40,352 nt of DNA from Ruminococcus sp. (GCA_022510945.1 JAFLSK010000006.1:23688-64039), one strand, 5' to 3'; counted from the first letter of the stretch, positions 32,032-40,228 are shown. Made by a program: numbers and translations. Notes: generated by a model from the sequence alone, not told the origin.

Positions 32032-32503
32032 AGTCATCCTCCTTGAGAATTTCCCTGAGCATTGAGCGCGCACGCGTAAGCTGCGAGCGTACAGTTGAAC
32101 CTCTCACGCCCAGCGCCGCGGCAATTTCTTCGGTGTTCATATCCTCGTAATAGAAAAGATGAATGACCTCGCGGTATTTGGGTGGGAGTTTCTTTAATTC
32201 AAAGTACAGGGTATTTTCGAAATCGCTCTCAAAGGTTATGTTCTCATCGAGCGGCTCGGTGTTGCGGTTCCAGAATGAACCCGAGAGCTTGCGGCAACAG
32301 TTGAGGGTGACCTTTATCAGCCATGCCTTGCGGTGTTCCTCGCTGTTGAACGTGTGATTTTTGCGAACATAGCGCAGGAAAACCTCCTGATACACCTCAT
32401 CCGCGTCGTACCTATTGCCCATTCGCGCGAAGGCAAGGCGGTAGACCGTGTCCGAATATCGCTGAATCACGCTCTGCGCGCTCTCATTATAGAAAGAATT
32501 CAT
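32024..32503 (-). CDS. ECF-type RNA polymerase sigma factor
   Basis: 159 residues from ATG 32503 (after GGGAG, eight bases); GTG 32521 would add six residues with a poor site. Region 2 (~15-80: DTVYRLAFARMGNRYDADEVYQ, and RKAWLIKVTLNCCRK, the -10 recognition helix) and region 4 (~105-155: LPPKYREVIHLFYYEDMNTEE, then GVRGSTVRSQLTRARSML, the -35 helix-turn-helix). Together with the coupled DUF4179 anti-sigma gene it forms a membrane-signal switch. The sequence 32523-32556 resembles an ECF self-promoter. Confidence 0.93.
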   Translation of the reverse strand: MNSFYNESAQSVIQRYSDTVYRLAFARMGNRYDADEVYQEVFLRYVRKNHTFNSEEHRKAWLIKVTLNCCRKLSGSFWNRNTEPLDENITFESDFENTLYFELKKLPPKYREVIHLFYYEDMNTEEIAAALGVRGSTVRSQLTRARSMLREILKEDDYV

Positions 32504-32522
32504 CGATTCATCTCCCTTCACC

Positions 32523-32556
32523 TATAACACCCCTGAGGACAGTAAAATGCTGCAAA
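32523..32556 (-). promoter_or_regulatory. Possible autoregulated ECF promoter
   Basis: On the minus strand TTTGCAGCA, a T-rich stretch, then GGTGTTATAG. The TGCA-rich -35 and the GTGTTATA -10 region recall promoters placed before other sigma/DUF4179 pairs. There is no good sigma-A promoter here. Confidence 0.4.
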
Positions 32557-32582
32557 TTATGGCAAAAATTTTTAAAAAGAAA

Positions 32583-32614
32583 ACCGATTGGAAACCTAAA
32601 GGTCACCAATCGGT
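32583..32614 (-). terminator. Terminator after murA
   Basis: ACCGATTGG (32583-32591) pairs with CCAATCGGT (32606-32614); the minus strand continues TTTTCTTTTT. Confidence 0.8.
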
Positions 32615-32631
32615 ATTTTAGCTATTTTAAA

Positions 32632-33927
32632 TTATGCCCGAAGCCCCTGATCAGCTGATTGCTCGAAGTAAACCTTCTTAATATCAGCGCCGAGAGCCGT
32701 AAGCTTTCCTACAATGTCCTCGTAGCCGCGCTCAATATACTGAATCGAGCTGATTTCGGTCGTGCCGTCAGCGCAGAGACCTGCGATAATCATAGCAGCG
32801 CCTGCGCGAAGGTCGGTAGCCTTTACGGGAGCCGCGGTAAGACGCGAGCCGCCCTCGATGATTGCGAGTCTGCCCTCGACCGAAATATGGGCGCCCATAA
32901 GCGTAAGCTCGGAAACGTACTGATAACGGTTATCCCACACGCTCTCGTTCATAATGCTTGTGCCGTCAACCGTGCACAGCAGAGCCGTGAACTGCGGCTG
33001 GCAGTCGGTCGGAAAACCGGGATGAGGCATAGTCTTGATGTTGCAGCGGTTGAGCGGCATTTTTGACGCGTCAACCAACAGCGCCTCGTCGTACTCCTTA
33101 ATCTCACAACCAATCTCACGCAGCTTTGCGCTGATTGACTCGAGGTGCTTGGGAGTTATGTTCTTAACGAGCACCTTGCCGCGTGTTGCGGCAGCGGCGC
33201 ACATATATGTTCCCGCCTCAATCTGGTCGGGGATAATCGAATAGGTCACGCCGTGGAGATAGTCTACTCCGCGGATTTTGATAGTATCAGTACCTGCACC
33301 TCTGATAGACGCACCCATCGAGTTTAAGAAGTTTGCGAGGTCAACGATGTGCGGCTCCTTGGCGGCGTTCTCGATAATGGTCTGTCCCTCAGCCTTAACA
33401 GCCGCGAGCATAATGTTAATCGTTGCGCCGACGGAAGCAAAGTCGAGGTAGATATTGTTGCCGTGCAGCTTCTGCTCAGATTTTACGTCGATAATCGCAC
33501 CGTTTACGAGCTCGTGACGAGCGCCTAAAGCTGCAAAGCCTTTGAGGTGAAGGTCGATAGGACGGGCACCGAAGTTACATCCGCCCGGCAGGCAAACCTT
33601 AGCCTGGTGACATCTTCCGAGCAACGCGCCCAAAAGGTAGTAGGACGCACGCATTCCGCGCACAAGCTCAGATGTTGCAGAGCAAGACGCGATGTGTCTG
33701 GGGTCTATATCTAAAGTTGACTTATTTACTCTTTTAACGACAGCGCCCATTTCCTGAAGGATTCTTCCGATAAGGGTTACGTCGCTGATGTTAGGTATAT
33801 TTTCAATTCGGCAAGGCTCGTCGCACAGTATAACCGCGGGGATAATAGCAACCGCCGCATTTTTTGCGCCGCTGATAGCAACTTCTCCGTCGAGAGCTCT
33901 ACCGCCGTTTATAACAAATTTTTCCAA
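32632..33927 (-). CDS. murA: UDP-N-acetylglucosamine 1-carboxyvinyltransferase (MurA)
   Basis: First committed step of peptidoglycan synthesis: adds enolpyruvate from PEP to UDP-GlcNAc; target of fosfomycin. 431 residues with a TTG start at 33927, nine bases after TTGGAG, which gives the classic MurA beginning EKFVINGG; an upstream TTG (33942) is possible. Cys117 in PGGCNFGARPIDLH is the PEP/fosfomycin cysteine, so the enzyme should be fosfomycin-sensitive. Other signatures: GAKNAAVAIIPA, FPTDCQPQFTALL, TDLRAGAAMIIAGL and YIERGYEDI. Single gene between a promoter at 33955 and a terminator. Confidence 0.96.
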   Translation of the reverse strand: MEKFVINGGRALDGEVAISGAKNAAVAIIPAVILCDEPCRIENIPNISDVTLIGRILQEMGAVVKRVNKSTLDIDPRHIASCSATSELVRGMRASYYLLGALLGRCHQAKVCLPGGCNFGARPIDLHLKGFAALGARHELVNGAIIDVKSEQKLHGNNIYLDFASVGATINIMLAAVKAEGQTIIENAAKEPHIVDLANFLNSMGASIRGAGTDTIKIRGVDYLHGVTYSIIPDQIEAGTYMCAAAATRGKVLVKNITPKHLESISAKLREIGCEIKEYDEALLVDASKMPLNRCNIKTMPHPGFPTDCQPQFTALLCTVDGTSIMNESVWDNRYQYVSELTLMGAHISVEGRLAIIEGGSRLTAAPVKATDLRAGAAMIIAGLCADGTTEISSIQYIERGYEDIVGKLTALGADIKKVYFEQSADQGLRA

Positions 33928-33954
33928 CGTGGCACACTCCAATTTTCTCTATGT

Positions 33955-33983
33955 CGTATATGCTTAGTCTTCGTGCTGTGCAA
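33955..33983 (-). promoter_or_regulatory. Probable promoter of murA
   Basis: TTGCAC (33983-33978), 17-base spacer, TATACG (33960-33955). The transcript would start only ~20 bases before the TTG start codon. Confidence 0.45.
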
Positions 33984-34323
33984 GTGTTTATGCTTTCTTT
34001 ACTTACCCTTCCAAAAAGTTACAAAAATGTAAGAAAACACAATCTATTGTGGTACACATTGCAATAAACCACAATTTCATCCAAGAAAAATGATACCTTA
34101 TATTGCTAATAAAGTCAATATGTTTTTTGAAACTGTAACCGAAATTTGGTAAACTTGTATGAAGTTTGTAAGCACGTTGTAATATTTATTTTTATAATGA
34201 CTAATTATGTCCGAATTATTTAAAAAGCGTTATATTTCTTTTACAAAATTATAATTTTCGTTATGTTTCTATTACAGAATTAAAACAGACAGTTTTCGTT
34301 ATACTCTCTGCTTTCACATAGAA
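33984..34323. other. AT-rich intergenic region without a gene
   Basis: No ORF or RNA gene was recognised. A plus-strand promoter-like pair, TTGAAA (34127-34132), 17 bases, TAAACT (34150-34155), is present but leads to no ORF. Short TTTTCGTTAT repeats occur near 34255 and 34293. The region probably insulates murA from the pullulanase terminator. Confidence 0.4.
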
Positions 34324-34351
34324 AAGGCGGACAGCCGAAGCTGTCCGCCTT
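34324..34351 (-). terminator. Terminator after the pullulanase gene
   Basis: AAGGCGGACAGC (34324-34335), loop CGAA on the plus strand (TTCG on the minus strand), GCTGTCCGCCTT (34340-34351); a 12-bp perfect stem. The minus strand continues TTTCTATG. Confidence 0.9.
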
Positions 34352-34370
34352 AGTAAGATTTTAGGTTTAG

Positions 34371-37300
34371 TTAGCTAATAGTCTTGTTGATATCAAACGG
34401 AACATTGATTCCGACAATATAACGCTGGATGTAGTTTGCGTCCTTAATCGTAACCTTGCCGTTTCCGTCAACATCGGAGTTGCGGAAATTCGTAGGTGTG
34501 TAGACTCTGAGGTTAACGAGGTACTGCTGAATAAATGTTACATCGTTAATGTTAACCTCACCGTCAAGGTTCGCGTCTCCGAGGATACTCGTCTCTCCTA
34601 CAGCCGGAGCGGATGTCGGCGGGTCGGTTAGAGCAGGAGTAGAAGGCAGCGTTGTCGGCTCTGTCTGGGCGGGTGTCGAAGGCTCCGTCGGAGCAGATGT
34701 CGGCGGGTCTGTCGGAGCAGCACCGGTTCTGTAGAGGTATACTACATTTACAACACCTGGTGAGCAGAAACCGCTTGCGTTAGCAGGAGTTGCAACAAGC
34801 GTGCCGAGTGAGTTATCGCCTGTGGTTGTGTAGGTTTCTGTGCTCTTCTTCTGACCTGATACAGAACTATCGGGCTTAAGCTTTTTACCTGTGTCTATAT
34901 CAATGTATGATGTGATAATCGTTGAATCGTATGTTACTACCTTATTCTGGATAAAGCACTCGCCTGCAACAGCGTAACCGGGCTCGTTCTGTCCGGGCTC
35001 CTGAGACTGATTGGCAGCGCCATGGAACATTACCTTACAGGATGCATATCCCTTAATCGTAATCGTAAACCAGCCTGCGCCCTTGGATGAGTCAGGGCTC
35101 ATAAATCCGCCACCGCTCTTCTGATAGCTCCACGCGCCGAGCGGTTCCTCGCCGTCGTCTGTGTAAGCGTAGCAGTATACATTATTTCCCCAAGCAGACT
35201 GTGAACGGTAGTAGTGAACTATTACTTCCTGAGTATCAAGAGGCTTGTAGGTGAACTTAATTGTAGTATTTGTGCCTGTAAACTTGCCTGTTGTTCCTGA
35301 AGGATATTTGTCTGTATCGAGCTGGTAGCCTTCAACCGCACATACAGGAATGCTGTACTCATCGCCTACCTCTAAGAGATAGCTCATGCTCGGGGTGAGG
35401 CTTGCGCCTGTCTGAGATACATAGTCAACCTTAAGAGTTGCCATTGTTTTGCCGTTAGACTCGTAGTAGTAGCTTACTGTTGTATCGCCTGTGAAGGTGC
35501 CGGAAGCTGTACCCTCTGTCTTTGTGAGGTTGTTGTGGATGAGGATATCATCATCCTTCAGAGCGTGGTACTTAGTACCAATCTTGTACTTAGCAGTTGT
35601 CGTCTTTGTAAGCTGACCGTTTACATAGTGGTTAGTTGTAAGCTTTCCATACTTATATTTGTCGCTGAAGTCCTTGTAAGATGAGGACTGAACGAGGATA
35701 GCAGCCGAGCGGGCAGGTACGGTGTAGCTTGAGCCGTCAACTGTGCCGAGGCTCTTTACGCCAGCCTGCTTATCGTTAGCAACGATAGTCCAGCCCGAAG
35801 AACCGAGGTTAACTGTCGCAGCAGCAGAACCGCTGTTGAGGCAAACAGCAACTGTTCCCCATTCATTAGCCTTGTTAGCAGTATTGTTGTTGATTGTGTA
35901 CGCAATAAGAGTGCCCGATGAGGACTTGAAGCTCATTGTATTCTTTGATGTAGTAGAGTCATCGTGGAAAGGTGTGTAGACGTCGTTAATCTGGCGTAAT
36001 CCCTTGTAGTACTCTACAACGTTAGAGTATGTCTTAGCACGCTTCCAGTCGAGCATATTGATGCTGTCGGGAGAGTTGTAGGAGTTGCGCTGACCGTTCT
36101 TTGTACGGGCAAACTCGGTACCTGCGTTCATAAACTTGATACCCTGCGAGGTCATATAAAGCGCGCCTGCGAGCTTGAGCTGACCTGTATATGCTTCTGA
36201 AGTTGAGTCCTTATTCGGTGCGCTGCTGACGGTCTTTTTACCCTCGCCGGAGGAGGTAGACGCACCCGTAATCTTATCCCATACAGTGTAGTTATCGTGG
36301 TTGTCTATATAGTTTACTGTCTTATTATTATTGTTTGTGTCGATGATGTTCGCCTTGATACCGTTTACTACGGTAGCAGCCTTCGCGCCGTTGCCGCTGA
36401 TCCAGCCGGCAACAGAAGCGCCGCCGCTTGCCTTAACGTTAACAGCGTCGTCGTTCATACCCTCGGAGAATACGCCTACGCCTGAGTTAAGAGCAGTTCT
36501 TGCGTTAGACGCCGACGGACCTGTCTGAACAGCAGAATCGCCGCCTGTCCAAGGCTCACCGTACATAAGAATCTTCTTACCGGTGCCGTCTGGATAGAGG
36601 TTGTTGAGCTGCTGACGAGCAGTGTTGAGGGTTGTGCAGTCGATACATCCCATAAGGTCAAAACGGAAACCGTCGATGTGGTATTCCTGTACCCAGTAAA
36701 GGAGAGACTGAACGATATAGTTTCTGCACATTGCGTTCTCACTTGCGAGCTCGCAGCCCTGACCGGAGCCGTTAACGTACTGAGTAGCACTCGACATTCT
36801 GTAGTAGTAGCCCGGAACAGTCTTTGTAAAGCACGAAGCCTCGTAGCCTGCGGTGTGGTTATATACAACGTCCATAACTACCGCGATGCCTCTGTCGTGG
36901 AGCGCCTGAATCATCTTCTTAACTTCGGTGATTCTTACGTTACCGTCATAAGGGTTGGATGTGTACGCGCCGTCGGGAACGTTGTAGTTCTTCGGGTTGT
37001 AGCCCCAGTTACGGTTCTCGGCTGAGTCGCCGTAGGTTTCGTCTAACTGGTCAAAATCAGCGAAAGGCATAAGCTGAACGCAGTTTACGCCCTGCTCAAC
37101 GAGGTAGTCGATACCTGTTGTAACGGAAGGATCGCCCTTGAGCGTTGTACCGCCCTCGGTAAACGCGAGGTAGTCGCCGCGATTCTCTTCGCTGATACCG
37201 GAGTTCGGGTCTGCGGAGAAGTCACGGATATGAAGTTCCCAAACAGCTGCTTCTGTCATATTGTTAAAAACAACGTGCTTGTCGTCATCCCAACCGTCAG

Positions 37301-37784
37301 GGTCGGTGCTGTCGAGGTCAACAATCATACTTCTGTCGCCGTTAACGCCTACAGCCTTGGAGTAAATATCCTGAGTCTCGTTTGTTTCAACCGTGCCGTT
37401 GGTGTTCTTAGCGGTTACGAGATATGTGTAATACTGATTCTTGTGGTCGCCTGCAAGAGTATATGACCAAACACCGTTTGTGTTATTCTTAGTCATATCG
37501 TAGGTTCCTATAACACCCGCGCCGTTCTCGCGGTCAGATCCTGTCTTGTAGATCTTAACCTGAACCTTGGTAGCGTCGGGAGACCATACCTTAAATACGG
37601 TCTGTGACGGTGAGTAAGTCGCACCGAGGTCATTTCCGCTATAGGTCTGATTCGAGTACTTGTTTTGGTTATAGTATGCACCCGTCGCGTTCTGGTCGGT
37701 ATCGGCAGCATTCGTTCCGAAAACAGCCATCGTACTGAGAAGAACCATAACGAGCAGTACTGCTACTATTCCTCGCATTTTCAT
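34371..37784 (-). CDS. Secreted dockerin-bearing type I pullulanase-like GH13 enzyme (amylosome type)
   Basis: Predicted to cut alpha-1,6 bonds of pullulan and starch outside the cell while docked to a cohesin scaffold. 1,137 residues from ATG 37784, eight bases after AGGAG. Order: signal peptide (1-~27); CBM48-like domain (~45-150); GH13 catalytic domain (~178-600) with NWGYNP (259-264, pullulanase mark), DVVYNH, nucleophile Asp376 (GFRFDLMG), acid/base Glu410 (YGEPW) and Asp497 (NHDN); GH13 C-domain (~605-700); two or three MucBP-like beta modules (~715-850 and ~950-1020); a starch-binding CBM26-like module (~852-950, VIVHYYRSQSAWGNNVYCY); a Thr/Pro linker (~1021-1065); a type I dockerin (1069-1130) with two calcium loops, GDANLDGEVNINDVTFIQQY and SDVDGNGKVTIKDANYIQRY. 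Domain calls for the middle modules are by eye. Confidence 0.92.
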   Translation of the reverse strand: MKMRGIVAVLLVMVLLSTMAVFGTNAADTDQNATGAYYNQNKYSNQTYSGNDLGATYSPSQTVFKVWSPDATKVQVKIYKTGSDRENGAGVIGTYDMTKNNTNGVWSYTLAGDHKNQYYTYLVTAKNTNGTVETNETQDIYSKAVGVNGDRSMIVDLDSTDPDGWDDDKHVVFNNMTEAAVWELHIRDFSADPNSGISEENRGDYLAFTEGGTTLKGDPSVTTGIDYLVEQGVNCVQLMPFADFDQLDETYGDSAENRNWGYNPKNYNVPDGAYTSNPYDGNVRITEVKKMIQALHDRGIAVVMDVVYNHTAGYEASCFTKTVPGYYYRMSSATQYVNGSGQGCELASENAMCRNYIVQSLLYWVQEYHIDGFRFDLMGCIDCTTLNTARQQLNNLYPDGTGKKILMYGEPWTGGDSAVQTGPSASNARTALNSGVGVFSEGMNDDAVNVKASGGASVAGWISGNGAKAATVVNGIKANIIDTNNNNKTVNYIDNHDNYTVWDKITGASTSSGEGKKTVSSAPNKDSTSEAYTGQLKLAGALYMTSQGIKFMNAGTEFARTKNGQRNSYNSPDSINMLDWKRAKTYSNVVEYYKGLRQINDVYTPFHDDSTTSKNTMSFKSSSGTLIAYTINNNTANKANEWGTVAVCLNSGSAAATVNLGSSGWTIVANDKQAGVKSLGTVDGSSYTVPARSAAILVQSSSYKDFSDKYKYGKLTTNHYVNGQLTKTTTAKYKIGTKYHALKDDDILIHNNLTKTEGTASGTFTGDTTVSYYYESNGKTMATLKVDYVSQTGASLTPSMSYLLEVGDEYSIPVCAVEGYQLDTDKYPSGTTGKFTGTNTTIKFTYKPLDTQEVIVHYYRSQSAWGNNVYCYAYTDDGEEPLGAWSYQKSGGGFMSPDSSKGAGWFTITIKGYASCKVMFHGAANQSQEPGQNEPGYAVAGECFIQNKVVTYDSTIITSYIDIDTGKKLKPDSSVSGQKKSTETYTTTGDNSLGTLVATPANASGFCSPGVVNVVYLYRTGAAPTDPPTSAPTEPSTPAQTEPTTLPSTPALTDPPTSAPAVGETSILGDANLDGEVNINDVTFIQQYLVNLRVYTPTNFRNSDVDGNGKVTIKDANYIQRYIVGINVPFDINKTIS

Positions 37785-37855
37785 AAAATCAACTCCTAAA
37801 CTTGCACAATACTGTACACTTTCTCGATCGTACACATATTCGTGCATTATTAATT

Positions 37856-37884
37856 ATTATCATACCAAATCGCATTGAAATCAA
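37856..37884 (-). promoter_or_regulatory. Promoter of the pullulanase gene
   Basis: TTGATT (37884-37879), 17-base spacer, GATAAT (37861-37856). The ~55-base leader can fold into an imperfect stem-loop (GCACGAATA with TATTGTGC, 37846-37803) that ends shortly before AGGAG. Confidence 0.6.
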
Positions 37885-38068
37885 TATTCTGTAAAAGAAT
37901 TATCAACCCCTACCATCTGACGAAATTTGACCCCGATTTTTGTGCATATTGATGAGGGATTATCAAAGGTCGGTAAATATTAAATTATTTTTGCACATTT
38001 ATACCCTTTCATTACGGATTCATAATCGTTCTTAAAGTCCGATAATAATTACATTAGTGTAAAGAAAC

Positions 38069-38097
38069 TTGACATCTGAGAGGATTTTTATTATTAT
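38069..38097 (+). promoter_or_regulatory. Promoter of the small gene at 38140
   Basis: TTGACA (38069-38074), 17-base spacer, TATTAT (38092-38097). Confidence 0.7.
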
Positions 38098-38139
38098 TTT
38101 TGTGATGTTTTTTCACATTATTATAAAGGAGAAGACATT

Positions 38140-38346
38140 ATGACAAAATATGTTCTTATCTCCACAGAAAAGAACGACAAGAGAACCTACGGAATTAAGA
38201 TAATCAAGGAAAGAATCGTAAAAGACATTTCCCTTAGCCGTTCAGTCGTCAGGAAGCTTGTGGACACTTGCAACAGAGTGGGCGTCGAGATGGAGCAGTT
38301 TGACGACATACTCGATAACTTTATCTCTGACTACGAAACATTTTAA
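38140..38346 (+). CDS. Small conserved protein (DUF6514-like)
   Basis: 68 residues, starting eight bases after AAGGAG. The sequence YGIKIIKERIVKDISLSRSVV followed by a helical LVDTCNRVGVEMEQFDDILDNFISDY tail resembles the DUF6514 proteins of Clostridia: a short beta strand pair reading YGI followed by an alpha helix ending in DVxxDFL-like residues. Family assignment is by eye. Function is unknown. It has its own promoter, and the next gene has another, so it is probably monocistronic. Confidence 0.65.
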   Translation: MTKYVLISTEKNDKRTYGIKIIKERIVKDISLSRSVVRKLVDTCNRVGVEMEQFDDILDNFISDYETF

Positions 38347-38373
38347 TACTAATAATTGGCGCTTAGTATAAAC

Positions 38374-38402
38374 TTGCAGCGAAGTCGTATGCGTGATATA
38401 CT
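38374..38402 (+). promoter_or_regulatory. Promoter of the radical SAM gene
   Basis: TTGCAG (38374-38379), 17-base spacer, TATACT (38397-38402). An inverted repeat, CTTTAGTTA/TAACTAAGG, sits at the transcription start and just before the ribosome site GGGAG. Confidence 0.65.
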
Positions 38403-38434
38403 TTAGTTAGGTTTTAACTAAGGGAGAAACGTGT

Positions 38435-39298
38435 ATGATATGCAATCTCTGTCCGCGTGGCTGCGGTGCAAAGCGAAATGAATACGACGGACTCGGAGTG
38501 TGCCGTATGGGTACGCTGCCGAGGGTTGCGCGTATCGCGCCGCATATGTGGGAGGAGCCGTGCATAAGCGGCGAGCGTGGCAGCGGAACGGTATTCTTCT
38601 CGGGCTGCACGCTTAGGTGCGTGTTCTGCCAGAATTACGAAATCTCAGCAAAAAACCGCGGCAGGACAATCACCGTAAAGACGCTTGCGGACGAGTTCAA
38701 AAGGCTCGAGGAGCTTGGCGTTCACAACATCAACCTCGTGTCACCCACACCCTATGTCTATGCAATTCTTGAGGCACTCGAGATATACAAGCCCTCTATC
38801 CCCGTGGTTTACAACACGAGCGGCTACGAAAAAGCGGAAACGCTCAGACTGCTCGACGGCGCGGTTGACGTTTATCTACCCGACTTCAAGTATGCGATGG
38901 CAGAGCTTTCGAAAATGTACTCCGCCGCGGACAATTACGTTGAATCCGCAATCTCCGCGATAGAGGAAATGCTCCGCCAAACAGGCGGGCCCGAGTTTGG
39001 CGCGGACGGTATTCTGAAGCGCGGAACGGTAATCCGCCACCTTGTCCTTCCTAATCACACGAAAAACAGCATAGCTGTCCTCGATATAATCAAAGAACGT
39101 TTCGGCGGCGCTTTGGTGAGCCTTATGGGACAATACGTTCCTCTCGGCAACGCTTCAAGGTATGAAAAGCTGAACCGCAAAATTACTCAGCGCGAATACA
39201 AAAAGGTAAAGGCGCACCTTTTTGCGCTCGACCTCGACGGCTTTGTGCAAGAGCTCAGCTCCGCCGACGAAAAGTACGTCCCGACGTGGGATTATTAA
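38435..39298 (+). CDS. PflA-like radical SAM protein
   Basis: 287 residues. The [4Fe-4S]-AdoMet motif is Cys58-x3-Cys62-x2-Cys65 in SGCTLRCVFCQNYEIS. An extra N-terminal Cys cluster (Cys3, Cys6, Cys10, Cys23: CNLCPRGC...GVC) is typical of the 'putative pyruvate formate lyase activating enzyme' group (COG1313 type) rather than true PflA. Further signatures: NLVSPTPY, VVYNTSGYE, VDVYLPDFKYA, GTVIRHLVLPNH and LMGQYVPLG. The substrate is unknown; no glycyl-radical enzyme lies beside it. Confidence 0.88.
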   Translation: MICNLCPRGCGAKRNEYDGLGVCRMGTLPRVARIAPHMWEEPCISGERGSGTVFFSGCTLRCVFCQNYEISAKNRGRTITVKTLADEFKRLEELGVHNINLVSPTPYVYAILEALEIYKPSIPVVYNTSGYEKAETLRLLDGAVDVYLPDFKYAMAELSKMYSAADNYVESAISAIEEMLRQTGGPEFGADGILKRGTVIRHLVLPNHTKNSIAVLDIIKERFGGALVSLMGQYVPLGNASRYEKLNRKITQREYKKVKAHLFALDLDGFVQELSSADEKYVPTWDY

Positions 39299-39395
39299 AC
39301 ACAGATAAAATCAAAACCACCCGTTGAACGGGTGGTTTGCACAGCCCCTATAAGGGGCTAATACAGGCTTAACCCCTGCAGCAGGGGTTTCGAAT

Positions 39396-39412
39396 GTTTG
39401 ACAACGCATTAC
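39396..39412 (+). repeat. 17-bp inverted repeat flanking tnpA, 3' copy
   Basis: GTTTGACAACGCATTAC; matches the reverse complement of 39959-39975 at 16 of 17 positions. In the tnpA transcript the leader and the 3' untranslated part could pair. Confidence 0.8.
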
Positions 39413-39421
39413 AATCTCAAG

Positions 39422-39441
39422 CAGCCGCTCACGTGCGGCTG
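39422..39441. terminator. Hairpin after tnpA
   Basis: CAGCCGC/GCGGCTG with loop TCACGT. T-rich on the plus-strand side (TTTATTTTT), so it looks like a plus-strand terminator that protects tnpA from inward transcription. Confidence 0.55.
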
Positions 39442-39452
39442 TTTATTTTTGC

Positions 39453-39932
39453 TTAATTATTCTTGCTACCCGTGAACGGGTCGATGTATTCTTTAAGCGT
39501 TAATTGGTCGTTGGCACAATCTTCTGCAATCTGATTTTTTATATACTCTGCTATTATCTTTTTATTTCGTCCTACGGTATCAACATAGTATCCTCTACAC
39601 CAGAAATGCCTTGACCCATACTTGTATTTTAGATTTGCGTGTCTATCGAATATTATTAAACTACTTTTTCCCTTGAGATATCCCATGAATTGTGATACAC
39701 TTAGATATGGTGGAATACACACTAACATATGTATGTGGTCTTGGCACGCCTCTGCCTCTATTATTTCCACTTTCTTTTGTTCGCACAATTTCCTTAATAT
39801 CTCTCCTATGTCTTTTCTCAACTTTCCATATATTTCTTTTCTTCTGAATTTTGGGGCAAAAACTATATGATACTGACATCTGTACGTTGAGTGGGCTGTG
39901 TGATTTATTTCATTATTATTTTTGTTTTTCAT
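39453..39932 (-). CDS. tnpA: IS200-type TnpA transposase (HUH, Y1)
   Basis: Single-strand DNA transposase. 159 residues from ATG 39932, nine bases after AAGGAGG. TYRCQYHIVFAPKFRRK at the start is the family signature. The metal-binding HUH motif is His66-Ile-His68 in CQDHIHMLV, and the catalytic Tyr is Tyr130 in IIAEYIKNQ; GYLKGKSSLIIF and SRHFWCRGYYVDTVG also match. Length and motifs are intact, so it may be active. A longer in-frame version (to 39977) reaches into the flanking inverted repeat and is not needed. Confidence 0.95.
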   Translation of the reverse strand: MKNKNNNEINHTAHSTYRCQYHIVFAPKFRRKEIYGKLRKDIGEILRKLCEQKKVEIIEAEACQDHIHMLVCIPPYLSVSQFMGYLKGKSSLIIFDRHANLKYKYGSRHFWCRGYYVDTVGRNKKIIAEYIKNQIAEDCANDQLTLKEYIDPFTGSKNN

Positions 39933-39958
39933 TGTTAAAAACCTCCTTGTATTCTTTG

Positions 39959-39975
39959 GTAATGCGTCGTCAAAC
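39959..39975 (+). repeat. 17-bp inverted repeat flanking tnpA, 5' copy
   Basis: GTAATGCGTCGTCAAAC, in the leader of tnpA; partner of 39396-39412 with one mismatch. Confidence 0.8.
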
Positions 39976-40074
39976 ACTTTCCATTATACTCGGAGGTTTT
40001 CTTTTGCTAAAGCTTTTTTATTTTCCCCCGGTTTAACCGGGGGTTTATTTCCACACCTAAAGGCACCAAAGAAA

Positions 40075-40098
40075 AAGAGTAGTTCAAAAACTACTCTT
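40075..40098 (-). terminator. Minus-strand terminator next to the insertion
   Basis: AAGAGTAGTT (40075-40084), 4-base loop, AACTACTCTT (40089-40098); the minus strand continues TTTCTTT. No minus-strand gene is seen to its right in the window, so what it terminates is unknown. Confidence 0.6.
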
Positions 40099-40175
40099 CG
40101 TGGTACGAGTGTTCATAACGGATTTATAAATATATAGATTTTATCGGCAGTTACACACATTTCTTGCTCGTATAT

Positions 40176-40204
40176 TTGTAAGTTTTTCAATTTCTTCGTA
40201 AAAT
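40176..40204 (+). promoter_or_regulatory. Promoter of the gene at 40229
   Basis: TTGTAA (40176-40181), 17-base spacer, TAAAAT (40199-40204). Confidence 0.5.
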
Positions 40205-40228
40205 TAAAGTCAAATCGGAGGATTTAAA

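Larger units (their letters stand above)
39310..40050 (-). mobile_element. IS200/IS605-family insertion sequence (tnpA only)
   Basis: Approximate limits, set by subterminal hairpins. Beyond the 5' end of tnpA there is CCCCCGGTT/AACCGGGGG (40025-40043); beyond its 3' end there are AAACCACCC/GGGTGGTTT (39314-39338), AGCCCCT/AGGGGCT (39343-39359), AACCCCTGC/GCAGGGGTT (39371-39389) and CAGCCGC/GCGGCTG (39422-39441). IS200-type elements lack terminal inverted repeats and use such hairpins for single-strand transposition. No tnpB is present. Confidence 0.75.
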
